NCBI GenBank assembly: GCA_964433155.1
Contig: CAYSQE010000001.1
Location: 233,381 to 297,380, forward strand
Length of the DNA stretch: 64,000 nt
Direction: 5' to 3'
Source: 2-01-FULL-40-13 sp964433155
GTDB taxonomy: Bacteria; Patescibacteriota; Microgenomatia; UBA1406; GWC2-37-13
Part shown: in pieces, positions 49,581-56,929 of the stretch
Layout of the letters: the number at the start of each line of letters is the position of its first letter
How positions within the stretch are numbered: position 1 is the first letter of the stretch
Notes under the pieces: generated by a model
Told to the model about the DNA's origin: nothing
Seen by the model: the letters and a program-made list of their open reading frames with translations, nothing else
Database searches by the model: none
Made by a program: the position numbers and the translations under genes

Positions 49581-49940
49581 TTACTGAATTTGTGTGAAAA
49601 TAATTTCAGGATCATTGTTGTGAACAACAAGTATTATATCCTGAGGAAAGTCTGGGTCATTTCTAAGTTCCCTAAACATCGTTGAGATATATCCATCCTC
49701 ATCTCGTTTCCATCTACCTCTTTCGAGTGGATAGTCCCTGTGATGTAAATTTTTAAGAAGACGGTCAACGTTCTTTTCGTTTACAAAATCTTTGGAATAG
49801 TATATTGTTCCAGAAATTCGAGAGGGTGTTTCTTCGGTAAGCGCTGCAATTGCTGCTTCTAGATGAAAATATTTTGGCCCCCAGCCAATTTTTTCACGCA
49901 CTGTTCTTGTAACAGATTTAAGTGATTCTTGGATACGCAT
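49581..49940 (-). CDS. Hypothetical protein (119 aa)
   Basis: Unrecognised. Sequence features: an N-terminal basic helix (SLKSVTRTVREKIGWG), ISGTIYYSKDFVNEKNVDRLL, LERGRWKRDEDGYISTMF and a C-terminal strand (DIILVVHNNDPEIIFTQIQ). No membrane segment. Extended -10 TGT-TAAAAT lies 6 bases before the ATG, predicting a leaderless mRNA. Together with the 64-aa gene it forms one cassette-sized unit between R3 and R4. Confidence 0.5.
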   Translation of the reverse strand: MRIQESLKSVTRTVREKIGWGPKYFHLEAAIAALTEETPSRISGTIYYSKDFVNEKNVDRLLKNLHHRDYPLERGRWKRDEDGYISTMFRELRNDPDFPQDIILVVHNNDPEIIFTQIQ

Positions 49941-49979
49941 AAATCTATTTTAACATATTAGGAGGTTCTAAAATGAAGT

Positions 49980-50037
49980 GTCCAGGCTCGCCTGCCCTTC
50001 TGAAGTTTTAACGAAAGAGGGTGGACGACGTTAGAAT
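49980..50037 (-). repeat. attC-like hairpin repeat R4 (long form)
   Basis: Arms GTCCAGGC (49980-49987) and GTTAGAAT (50030-50037). Inside, TCG pairs with CGA, CC with GG leaving one extrahelical A, then CCCTT with GAGGG. The TAA in the second arm is the stop of the 124-aa gene. Confidence 0.6.
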
Positions 50038-50405
50038 TTTTTACTCCTAGTAAAATTTTTTGTTTCTGGTGGAGGATTTCTTTCTACATCAATTGAAGTT
50101 CCCCTTTTATCTATATTATAACCCTTTTTAACCATAATATAGATTAAAAAATAACCTAATAAGGCTATTGGGAAGAAAACAATTGTGTAAAAAACTACTT
50201 TATCAAGCTGAAAGTTAGAATTATAAGAATATGAAATTATGATTGAAAACAGAACAGATATTAACAATAAGTATAGACTATATTGAATAGTTTTTTTAAT
50301 TGCTGTCTTTATAGTTTGAATATCTCTTTTAAACCAATACTTTGTATCTTTAACAATGTCAATATCACCTAATTCGTCTACATGCTTCCAGTCGTCGTCA
50401 ACCAT
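50031..50405 (-). CDS. Two-helix membrane protein (124 aa)
   Basis: Unrecognised. About 42 cytosolic residues, two membrane helices (about 43-63 and 75-95) and a charged C-terminus (NPPPETKNFTRSKKF). The extended -10 TGA-TATACT ends 7 bases before the ATG. The stop codon is part of R4. Membrane proteins of unknown role are frequent cargo of integron-like cassettes. Confidence 0.5.
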   Translation of the reverse strand: MVDDDWKHVDELGDIDIVKDTKYWFKRDIQTIKTAIKKTIQYSLYLLLISVLFSIIISYSYNSNFQLDKVVFYTIVFFPIALLGYFLIYIMVKKGYNIDKRGTSIDVERNPPPETKNFTRSKKF

Positions 50406-50473
50406 TTTTTTAAGTATATCAAAAGTTGTAATCGTATTTATTTACGTCGGATTAGTTTAGTTTGTTGAGAAGC

Positions 50474-50500
50474 GTCTAGACTCGTGGAGGATGTTAGAAC
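50474..50500 (-). repeat. attC-like hairpin repeat R5
   Basis: Arms GTCTAGAC (50474-50481) and GTTAGAAC (50493-50500), 11-base interior. It lies just beyond the stop of the DUF2283 gene. Confidence 0.6.
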
Positions 50501-50508
50501 TTTTTATT

Positions 50509-50745
50509 TTAATGAAATTTACTCGCATGCATAATAGTAACGCCTACCAACTCTTCATTTCTTTTTCGAATAAGAATATCATCAGTAATCATTTCAGTAT
50601 CAGTAGCTTGTTGTGGTTTTTGAAAAGAAATATATAGGACATCAGCTTCTTTATCATAGTCAAATGAGATAAAACTCTTTTTTTTAGAAAGAGCTATTAT
50701 TTGTGGAAGCAAAGGTTGGATTTGATTAATTATTGCTTTTTCCAT
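50509..50745 (-). CDS. DUF2283 protein (putative antitoxin)
   Basis: A 78-aa protein with the DUF2283 pattern: FDYDKEADVLYISFQKP and a DDILIRKRNEELVGVTIMHASKF block. DUF2283 members are small and often paired with a toxin-like gene. The start overlaps the stop of the nuclease-like gene by 16 bases. The likely role is antitoxin or immunity to that partner; this is inference from family and context. Confidence 0.7.
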   Translation of the reverse strand: MEKAIINQIQPLLPQIIALSKKKSFISFDYDKEADVLYISFQKPQQATDTEMITDDILIRKRNEELVGVTIMHASKFH

Positions 50746-51035
50746 AGAATTTCTTTCTTTAACAAATAACTTATTCTTGATGTAATGAATGCCGTGATAA
50801 TAAATCCATCTCCGTCATCAGTCTCTTTATAAACAACAACGATCCATCTTTTATCGCTCTTTCGAGCCGCTAATAATTCCTGCCCTTCACCTTTTACAAT
50901 TATATCAGGTTCTGCTACAGTATTAAGTACCTCGTCTATTCTCCCTGCTAATTCATCATGGTTTTCAATAATATGCGACCATATTTCATCTGTAAGCCTA
51001 ATCAAAATGTTATTCTTTGAATAGACAATTTTCAT
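50730..51035 (-). CDS. PBECR/DUF4258-like putative RNase toxin
   Basis: A 101-aa protein with a pattern like the barnase/EndoU/RelE-like PBECR group: LTDEIWSHIIENHDEL (catalytic His candidate), VLNTVAEPDIIV, LLAARKSDKRWIVVVYKE and GFIITAFITSR. The conserved His, Arg and Thr-Ala positions of the fold are present, so an RNA-cleaving toxin is plausible. It is translated just before DUF2283. Extended -10 TGA-TATACT, 6 bases before the ATG, is nearly identical to that of the GNAT pseudogene. Confidence 0.6.
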   Translation of the reverse strand: MKIVYSKNNILIRLTDEIWSHIIENHDELAGRIDEVLNTVAEPDIIVKGEGQELLAARKSDKRWIVVVYKETDDGDGFIITAFITSRISYLLKKEILWKKQ

Positions 51036-51183
51036 AAAGAAAGTATATCAGAGTGACTCTGTAGTAAAAATCAAAAAAAATCCTACAAACGGCTTACGCT
51101 CTTGCATGGAGATTTTAGTAATTAAATGATATCAAATAGGAAAGAAAATTTCAGTATCAAAACAAATTGTTAGAAAGCTCCAA

Positions 51184-51250
51184 GTCCAGACTCGCTTGCT
51201 CTTCTGAATCCCGACTAAGTCGGGAGAAAGAGGGTGAAAGATGTTAGAAC
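51184..51250 (-). repeat. attC-like hairpin repeat R6 (long form)
   Basis: Arms GTCCAGAC (51184-51191) and GTTAGAAC (51243-51250). The interior folds into a long imperfect stem capped by CCCGAC-TAA-GTCGGG (a D-type mini-repeat). It is 3 bases beyond the stop of the GNAT pseudogene. Confidence 0.6.
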
Positions 51251-51253
51251 TTT

Positions 51254-51693
51254 TTATTCTAATGATAATTCCATATCAACATGAGGAATCCCTAAATTCC
51301 ATAAATCATATTTTTTAGAAGTTGCTTTAAAACCAGCTTTTTCATATATTTTTTGTGCATGCTGTTGCGCCTGCATCCATAATCTTTTAAAGCCTTTTTT
51401 ATGAGCTTGTTTAATCATATATTTCGTTAGTGATAAGCCAATTCCTTTTCCTCGAAATTCTTTTTAACTACCATTCGTTCTATTTTCCCAGATTGTTTTG
51501 GATCTTCTCTTAACCTCACCGTTGCAACAATTTTACCCTTAACAATCGCTACATAATGAGTTGATTTTTTATCAAGCTCATCAGGCTCCCATCCTGGAAG
51601 ACATTTTTGTTCAATAATAAATACTTCTGAACGTATTCTAATTGCATCGATAAATTCGTTTATATTTTTTACTTTCTTATAAGTTACTTTCAT
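51254..51693 (-). pseudogene. GNAT acetyltransferase broken by a 1-base deletion
   Basis: Residues 1-78 read as a GNAT N-terminus (EVFIIEQKCLPGWEPDELDKKS, HYVAIVKGKIVATVRLRED, KIERMVV). After KKNF the frame shifts and soon stops. One base less in the TTT before CGAGG explains it: in the next frame the expected RGKGIGLSLTKYMIKQAHKK follows, then WMQAQQHAQKIYEKAGF and DMELSLE. The span of 440 bases is one short of 147 codons. It is a recent frameshift, or an assembly error in a draft sequence. Confidence 0.8.
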
Positions 51694-51700
51694 AAAGAGA

Positions 51701-51997
51701 TTATATCAAGGGCTTATTTTTCTGACCTTTTATTTCTATTAAACTTTCTTTTAACATTATTCTCAAAGTTTTTTTACCAACTGTTGTTTTAAAATATTTT
51801 TCTCTTCGTGTAGCGTCATGTTTTGAAAGAAAATATTCACAAAACAATAAGGTAAATGGTCGACGAAACTCAGTAGCTAAAGAATTACCCTGAATATGCG
51901 AGGTTAATCTTTCATGGAGGTTGGTTGTGTAACCGATATAAAATTTATTGTCTTTTAAGGAAAATAGTACGTAAACGCAGTAGAGAAGTTTTTTCAT
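51701..51997 (-). CDS. GIY-YIG domain nuclease (UPF0213-like)
   Basis: A 98-aa protein when started at ATG 51997 (MKKLLYCVYVLFS). The GIY-YIG motif appears as CVYVL...FYIGYT, followed by NLHERLTSHIQG, the catalytic Arg, and a Glu in RREKYFKT. Such stand-alone proteins are common in CPR and may cleave branched DNA; a role in element mobility is possible but unproven. It sits 7 bases upstream of the GNAT pseudogene and next to tRNA-Tyr. A broken relative lies at 61097. Confidence 0.82.
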   Translation of the reverse strand: MKKLLYCVYVLFSLKDNKFYIGYTTNLHERLTSHIQGNSLATEFRRPFTLLFCEYFLSKHDATRREKYFKTTVGKKTLRIMLKESLIEIKGQKNKPLI

Positions 51998-52062
51998 TTT
52001 TGACTCTTTTATTATAGAGATTTTTCTTTTGACTCTATCATAATTGTTTAGAGTCATTATTG

Positions 52063-52094
52063 GCCGTGTAGCAGATCAAAGATCGCTACACGGC
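52063..52094. repeat. Hairpin 1 downstream of tRNA-Tyr
   Basis: GCCGTGTAGC (52063-52072) pairs with GCTACACGGC (52085-52094), with an inner GATC/GATC pair around AAA. Confidence 0.6.
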
Positions 52095-52130
52095 AGTGAA
52101 GTGATCCGCTTCCTGCGGATCACTTCACTG
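52094..52130. repeat. Hairpin 2 downstream of tRNA-Tyr
   Basis: A perfect 16-bp stem (52094-52109 with 52115-52130) and a TTCCT loop, abutting the last base of tRNA-Tyr. Together with hairpin 1 it makes a compact pair of strong stems in 68 bases. Confidence 0.65.
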
Positions 52131-52213
52131 TCCAGGGGGAAGGATTCGAACCTTCGTAGGGCGAACCCAGCAGATTTACAGTCTGCCCCCGTTGGCCACT
52201 TGGGTACCCCTGG
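52131..52213 (-). tRNA. tRNA-Tyr (GTA)
   Basis: Acceptor stem CCAGGGG (52213-52207) pairs with CCCCTGG (52138-52132); discriminator A at 52131. Anticodon loop CTGTAAA gives GTA. A long variable arm (class II, 83 nt) and T-arm GAAGG-TTCGAAT-CCTTC are visible. CCA is not encoded, consistent with the cca gene at 13.5 kb. Confidence 0.93.
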
Positions 52214-52343
52214 TAGCTTCAAAATTATATCAAATCTCGCAGAAGTTTTATTAAAAAATCGAAGGCAATATGCTTTCTATATAAAAAGTTCTAACTTCAT
52301 GAATTCGACATCGTTACAATCCTAAAAAGCTTATTCCTTGTGT

Positions 52344-52349
52344 TATAAT
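52344..52349 (+). promoter_or_regulatory. Extended -10 of the yjjX-like gene
   Basis: TGT-TATAAT with 6 bases before ATG 52356. Confidence 0.55.
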
Positions 52350-52355
52350 TTCGCC

Positions 52356-52883
52356 ATGATTGTTGCTGTTGGTTCAAAAAATCCCACAAAAATAAGGCCG
52401 GTTAGAGAAGTTTTCTCTCATCATTTTAAAAAAATTGATATCAGAGCAGTCAATGTCGCATCAGGCGTTAAAGATCAACCACAACATGTTGACGAAATCT
52501 ATCAGGGTGCCTTGAATAGAGCACTAAATGGGCTAAAAAAAGTAAAAAATGCCGATTATGGAGTGGGAATTGAAGGCGGTATTCATAGATACAAACATGG
52601 TTGGTTTGAGCAATCGATAGTTGTCATCGTTGACAAAAAGCTAAATATTGGTGTTGGGGCCTCAGGAGGTTTGGTTCTACCTAAAAAAATAATCCAGGAA
52701 ATTCAGACAGGGAAAAATCTGGAACAAGCCGTGGATAAATATTTTAAAACAAATAAAATTGGCGAAGGTATAGGAATGTTTGGAATATTTACCAAGGGGG
52801 TCGTTACCCGTGCAGAGGGAGTAAAACATGGAGTTGCATTTGCTCTTGCACGCTTTCTTCATTCAGATATGTATGCCGACTAA
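52356..52883 (+). CDS. yjjX: Inosine/xanthosine triphosphatase (YjjX/DUF84)
   Basis: Removes non-canonical ITP/XTP from the nucleotide pool. I start it at ATG 52356 (MIVAVGSKNPTKI), 6 bases after an extended -10, giving 175 aa. Family motifs: GSKNPTK (6-12), GVKDQPQHVDEIYQGALNRA near 50, DYGVGIEGGIHR near 80 and GASGGLVLPKKI near 115. The upstream in-frame codons overlap the promoter. Confidence 0.87.
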   Translation: MIVAVGSKNPTKIRPVREVFSHHFKKIDIRAVNVASGVKDQPQHVDEIYQGALNRALNGLKKVKNADYGVGIEGGIHRYKHGWFEQSIVVIVDKKLNIGVGASGGLVLPKKIIQEIQTGKNLEQAVDKYFKTNKIGEGIGMFGIFTKGVVTRAEGVKHGVAFALARFLHSDMYAD

Positions 52884-52902
52884 TATATTAATATAATGTA
52901 TT

Positions 52903-53226
52903 ATGCAGCAATGTCCGAATTGCCAGTTTAACATTCAACCAGAGTGGTACTTTTGCCCAAACTGCGGTAAATTACTCAAGGAAAAACCTATCTCTATCTC
53001 GATTTTGAAGCAGATTACTATTTATTTTATCAGCTTTTTCTTGGCTCCATTTGGTCTAGCTTGGGGATTCAAATATATCCGCAATCCAGATAGAAAAGTA
53101 AAACTTATCGGGCTCGTGTCAATCCTCCTTACCATCTTATCGATTGGTCTTCTAATCACCATCTTTAAAAACTTCATGGATCAATATGCGCAAATTTTAA
53201 ACAATTATGGTGTCATACCCAAATGA
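52903..53226 (+). CDS. Zinc-ribbon, two-helix membrane protein (107 aa)
   Basis: An N-terminal zinc ribbon (CPNC at 4-7, CPNC at 18-21), then two membrane helices (about 40-57 and 68-88). Function unknown; such zinc-ribbon membrane proteins are widespread and often sense or scaffold. The stop overlaps the start of the P-type ATPase by ATGA, so they are co-translated and may form a unit. Confidence 0.65.
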   Translation: MQQCPNCQFNIQPEWYFCPNCGKLLKEKPISISILKQITIYFISFFLAPFGLAWGFKYIRNPDRKVKLIGLVSILLTILSIGLLITIFKNFMDQYAQILNNYGVIPK

Positions 53227-55655
53227 AAGATCTTTTAGTCCAAAAAACTGGGCTTAGCGAAAATGAAGTCTTAGAAAGACAAAAAAAATATGGAAAAAAT
53301 GAGATCAAAGGAAGAGAGACAACTTGGTATGATGTTTTGTTTAGGCAGTTTACTTCACCTTTTGTCTATCTTCTAATCTTTGCCTCAATTTTGGCAATAT
53401 ACCTAGGTGAATTATTAGATGGAGCCATGGTGATGCTTTTTGTCATCATAAATGCCCTACTTGGCTTCTATCAAGAGTTTAAATCAGAAGAAGCTCTAAA
53501 AATTCTGAAACGCTATATCATCGCCACAACAAAAGTTCTGCGAAATGGTGAAAAAAAAATCATTGAAAGCATAAATCTAGTCCCAGATGACATAGTCATA
53601 TTAGAACCAGGCGATAAAATTCCAGCTGACATTAGGTTCATAGAAACAACTGATCTATCCGTTGATGAGTCGATCTTAACCGGCGAATCTGCCCCGGTTA
53701 AAAAAGACATCAATAAACAAAATATTGGCTCTTCTGGAACGACTATCCTCACCGGAAAAGCTAAGGGAATAGTTATTAGAATCGGCAAAGAAACTTCAGT
53801 TGGTGAAATCGCTCGTATCACCGTTGAAACAAAACACGTAAGTAGTTTTGAAAAAGGACTCACCCAGTTCAGTTCTTTTATAATTAGATTGATAATTTTG
53901 ACTCTTGTTTTTGTCTTTGTCGCCAACATTTTAATCAATGGATCAAACGCCAATATAGTTCGACTTGCGATCTTTTCAATCGCTCTTGCTGTCAGCGTCA
54001 TTCCTGAAGCTTTGCCTGTCGTCACAACTTTTTCTCTCTCACGCGGAGCGCTCAAACTGACCAAGAATAAAGTTGTGGTCAAACGGCTATCTGCCATCGA
54101 AGATCTGGGAGGGATTGAGATCTTGTGTTCTGACAAAACAGGAACAATTACAGAAAATAAATTAACTGTTGATAACCTATATGCAAAAGATTCCAAAAAA
54201 CTCCTTATCTATGGAGCGTTAGCTTCTTTATCAAATGATTCTTTTGATGTAGCAATTCGCAAAAAGTTAAGTTCAGAAGAACACACTGAAGTTAAACAGT
54301 TTATCATACTAACAGAGATACCGTTTGACCCTGAGAGGAAAAGAAATAGTTTACTTGTGAAAAAAAATTCAGAATATTATCTAGTCGTCAGAGGAGCGCC
54401 AGAAGAAATTTTAACTCTTTCCAATAATCTCTCTTTAAATGAACTCAAAAATCTTGAGTCATGGATCGGGGAACAAGGTAATAAGGGAAATAGGACACTT
54501 GCGGTTGGTATGAAAAAAGTTACAGCGGCAGTGAAAGATCACCTCACTAAGGAAGAAAACAACCTTGAATTTCTCGGTTGTATTTCATTCGTCGATCCAA
54601 TTAAACCTACTGCTTATAGCTCGATCAAAAAGGCCAAGGAGATGAGAGTAGGAATTAAAATTTTAACCGGTGACAGCAAAGAAGTTGCAACAGCTGTTGC
54701 TTTGCAAGTTGGATTAATTAAAAATGCAAAAGAGGTAGTCACCGGTGATGAATTTATAGATCAACCAGTCGAAAAACAGCATAAAATAGTTGAAGAATAT
54801 AATGTCTTTGCTCGAACATCTCCGCAGCAGAAATATGCAATTCTTAAACTTCTTGAGGAAAAACACGAGGTTGGGTTTTTGGGAGAAGGCATAAACGACG
54901 CTCCTGCTTTGAAAATTGCCAATGTAGCATTGGTTGTGGATACTGCCTCAGATATCGCTCGAGATACAGCTGATATTGTCCTTCTACATAAAAGTCTAAG
55001 AGTGATTGTTGACGGAATCAAACTTGGCAGAGAAACTTTTTCCAATACAACCAAATATATAAAGGCAACTCTTTCTTCAAATTTTGGAAATTTTTACACC
55101 GTAGCCATTGCATCTCTTTTCGTAAGTTATTTACCCCTTCTTCCGCTACAAATTCTTCTTATAAATCTTTTGACCGACTTTCCCATGATTTCAATTGCCA
55201 GCGATTCGATTGATACAAAAGAATTAAAAAATCCAAAAGCTTATGATTTGAAAGAAATCGCCCTTATCGCCACCATTTTGGGTGTCGTTAGCTCTTTTTT
55301 TGATTTCATGTTTTTTATCCTTTTCTCCCGTATCTCACCTCAAGTTCTTCAAACGAATTGGTTTATAGGCAGTGTTTTAACCGAACTGGTCTTCCTTTTT
55401 TCCATTCGGACAAAGTCGCCCGTCTTAAAAGCATTGAAACCATCCCGTCCTGTTATATTTTTATCTCTATTGGCAGCTATAGTAGCAGTCGTCATCCCTT
55501 TTACACAATTCGGTCACAGATTTTTTAGTTTTATTTCTCCAACACCAACCTATCTCATCATGATTATTGCAATTGTTCTATTGTATTTTATCTCTACGGA
55601 GACAGTAAAACTTGTCTATTATGGATCAGCTTTTTACAAAAAATCTCAAAGTTGA
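53223..55655 (+). CDS. P-type cation-transporting ATPase (type II-like)
   Basis: An 810-aa ion pump. Cation ATPase N-domain (1-70), actuator with TGES (153-156), membrane-helix-4 motif PEALP (261-265), phosphorylation site DKTGT (D304), nucleotide domain and the hinge GEGINDAPALK (near 555), then six C-terminal helices. PEALP is intermediate between the PEGLP of Ca pumps and forms in Mg or H pumps, so the ion cannot be named with confidence; Ca or another divalent ion is most likely. Co-translated with the zinc-ribbon membrane protein. Confidence 0.9.
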   Translation: MKDLLVQKTGLSENEVLERQKKYGKNEIKGRETTWYDVLFRQFTSPFVYLLIFASILAIYLGELLDGAMVMLFVIINALLGFYQEFKSEEALKILKRYIIATTKVLRNGEKKIIESINLVPDDIVILEPGDKIPADIRFIETTDLSVDESILTGESAPVKKDINKQNIGSSGTTILTGKAKGIVIRIGKETSVGEIARITVETKHVSSFEKGLTQFSSFIIRLIILTLVFVFVANILINGSNANIVRLAIFSIALAVSVIPEALPVVTTFSLSRGALKLTKNKVVVKRLSAIEDLGGIEILCSDKTGTITENKLTVDNLYAKDSKKLLIYGALASLSNDSFDVAIRKKLSSEEHTEVKQFIILTEIPFDPERKRNSLLVKKNSEYYLVVRGAPEEILTLSNNLSLNELKNLESWIGEQGNKGNRTLAVGMKKVTAAVKDHLTKEENNLEFLGCISFVDPIKPTAYSSIKKAKEMRVGIKILTGDSKEVATAVALQVGLIKNAKEVVTGDEFIDQPVEKQHKIVEEYNVFARTSPQQKYAILKLLEEKHEVGFLGEGINDAPALKIANVALVVDTASDIARDTADIVLLHKSLRVIVDGIKLGRETFSNTTKYIKATLSSNFGNFYTVAIASLFVSYLPLLPLQILLINLLTDFPMISIASDSIDTKELKNPKAYDLKEIALIATILGVVSSFFDFMFFILFSRISPQVLQTNWFIGSVLTELVFLFSIRTKSPVLKALKPSRPVIFLSLLAAIVAVVIPFTQFGHRFFSFISPTPTYLIMIIAIVLLYFISTETVKLVYYGSAFYKKSQS

Positions 55656-55661
55656 TAGAAT
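55656..55661 (+). promoter_or_regulatory. Extended -10 of the 44-aa gene
   Basis: TGA-TAGAAT with 6 bases before ATG 55668. Confidence 0.45.
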
Positions 55662-55667
55662 AGTAAC

Positions 55668-55802
55668 ATGAATATTATCTTAATGATCATCTTGGGCATC
55701 ATACTGTTTCTTATTTTTAATTTCTTGGTGGGAATGTTTGGATTTAATACAGTAGTTCTCATCATGCTCTCACTAATTTTGGCAGGAATAGTTTTAAGCT
55801 AA
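55668..55802 (+). CDS. Small hydrophobic membrane protein (44 aa)
   Basis: Two hydrophobic stretches separated by GMFGFNT; almost no charged residues (MNIILMIILG..., LIMLSLILAGIVLS). It begins 12 bases after the ATPase stop and has its own extended -10. Its end overlaps the convergent acyltransferase-like gene by 4 bases. It could be an accessory micropeptide of the pump, like known small P-type-ATPase regulators, but that is only inference from position. Confidence 0.5.
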   Translation: MNIILMIILGIILFLIFNFLVGMFGFNTVVLIMLSLILAGIVLS

Positions 55803-56863
55803 CTTTTACGTCGCGTTTTCTTAAGTTCCTCATCATAAAAGCCTCCTACCATATTTATTCCTCGCGAACTTAATGTACTCAACCCTTCAATACTTTCAGC
55901 CTTAACCGCTCTATAATTTTCAAAATCTCCTTTTCCCTGATCTTCTGGAATCCCGTTCTCAGCCATATCTGCCATTCCGTATAAAACACAATATTTTGCA
56001 ACTTCAGCAAAAATATCTCTCAATTCATTACTGCCTTTCGGCTCTGTTTCTAAATATATCGAAGGTAATTCTACCTCTCCTACACTTATTCCAACTGTTT
56101 TTCTTCTTCCGTTACCAGAATCTGTTGTATTTGCCATCCATTCCAACCCCATTTTTTTATTCACCTGTATGGGTAATACATTTCTTCCCGTTTCAAGTGA
56201 ATAATTTATGGCAAGAGCTATAGCTACTGGTGTGAATTGAATATTATCTCTGCTCATACCATCTTTATCGGTGCTGAAGCCAGGAAAATATAAAAGCGAT
56301 CCACCTCGATTATGTAAAAGAAGAATTCTCTTTAAACTCTTCTTCGGATCCTTTAACTGGGGAATTTCTCTTTGTTTACCATCAATTTCTTTAACTATTT
56401 TTTCAACAGCGATTGTGGCTGGCATGAGAACTTTATATTTGGAAGGAAAATAAATATACTTTTCTTCCCTTGTCATAGCTTCAACCATATTTGGTTGCCA
56501 CATCCATTCAATACCTAATATTGAAGAACCTTTGGCTGCTTCATAACCATAAGTAATAGCTGCATCAAAATTCGCAGTCACATCTTCCCTATAACCACCA
56601 ACTCCGCCAACAAATCCGCCGCTGATATAGTTTCCTATAACTATCATCGGTCTACCTCTTGGAACCGATCCCTCTACTCTAACATGTGCAGATTCTGCCA
56701 ATCCTCTTCTTACTCTTGGATCATGTATTGTTCCAGCTTTTCTGTAGGCGTATGATGCAACGTTAATTCCCTCGATTGCTAATGCAGCGGGAATTAATAT
56801 TTGATGTAGTTGTCTTTTTCTCGATTCTACTAACTGTTGAAGTTGAATTCTAAGCTCTCTCAT
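55799..56863 (-). CDS. Hypothetical protein, possibly acyltransferase-like (354 aa)
   Basis: I start it at ATG 56863; an upstream TTG lies against the groEL terminator. Segments such as PRGRPMIVIGNYISGGFVGG and LLLHNRGGSLLYFPGFSTDKDG recall the ordering of motifs in PlsC-type acyltransferases (substrate pocket, then FPEG), but the catalytic HxxxxD is not present, so the assignment is weak. No membrane helix is certain (IPAALAIEGINVASYAY near the N-terminus is the best candidate). It follows groEL but beyond a strong terminator. Confidence 0.5.
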   Translation of the reverse strand: MRELRIQLQQLVESRKRQLHQILIPAALAIEGINVASYAYRKAGTIHDPRVRRGLAESAHVRVEGSVPRGRPMIVIGNYISGGFVGGVGGYREDVTANFDAAITYGYEAAKGSSILGIEWMWQPNMVEAMTREEKYIYFPSKYKVLMPATIAVEKIVKEIDGKQREIPQLKDPKKSLKRILLLHNRGGSLLYFPGFSTDKDGMSRDNIQFTPVAIALAINYSLETGRNVLPIQVNKKMGLEWMANTTDSGNGRRKTVGISVGEVELPSIYLETEPKGSNELRDIFAEVAKYCVLYGMADMAENGIPEDQGKGDFENYRAVKAESIEGLSTLSSRGINMVGGFYDEELKKTRRKS

Positions 56864-56874
56864 AAATAACAAAC

Positions 56875-56904
56875 AAAAAACCCCGCCCTAAGAATCGAGC
56901 GGGG
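56875..56904 (-). terminator. groES-groEL terminator
   Basis: The minus strand reads CCCCGC, a 12-base loop, GCGGGG and six T; 26 bases after the groEL stop. Confidence 0.8.
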
Positions 56905-56929
56905 TAAACTTGTGAAAGTTTAAATTCGT

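Noticed and set aside
44850..51258. CRISPR array
   Set aside because: The repeats are 27-67 bases at irregular 0.5-0.8 kb spacing with genes between them and no short regular spacers; no cas genes are present.
53513..54196. 227-aa minus-strand frame inside the P-type ATPase
   Set aside because: Antisense shadow of conserved ATPase motifs; composition (Ser/Thr/Ile-rich) is typical of antisense frames.
55799..56863. Firm assignment as a PlsC acyltransferase
   Set aside because: The HxxxxD catalytic motif is absent; only loose resemblance in motif order.
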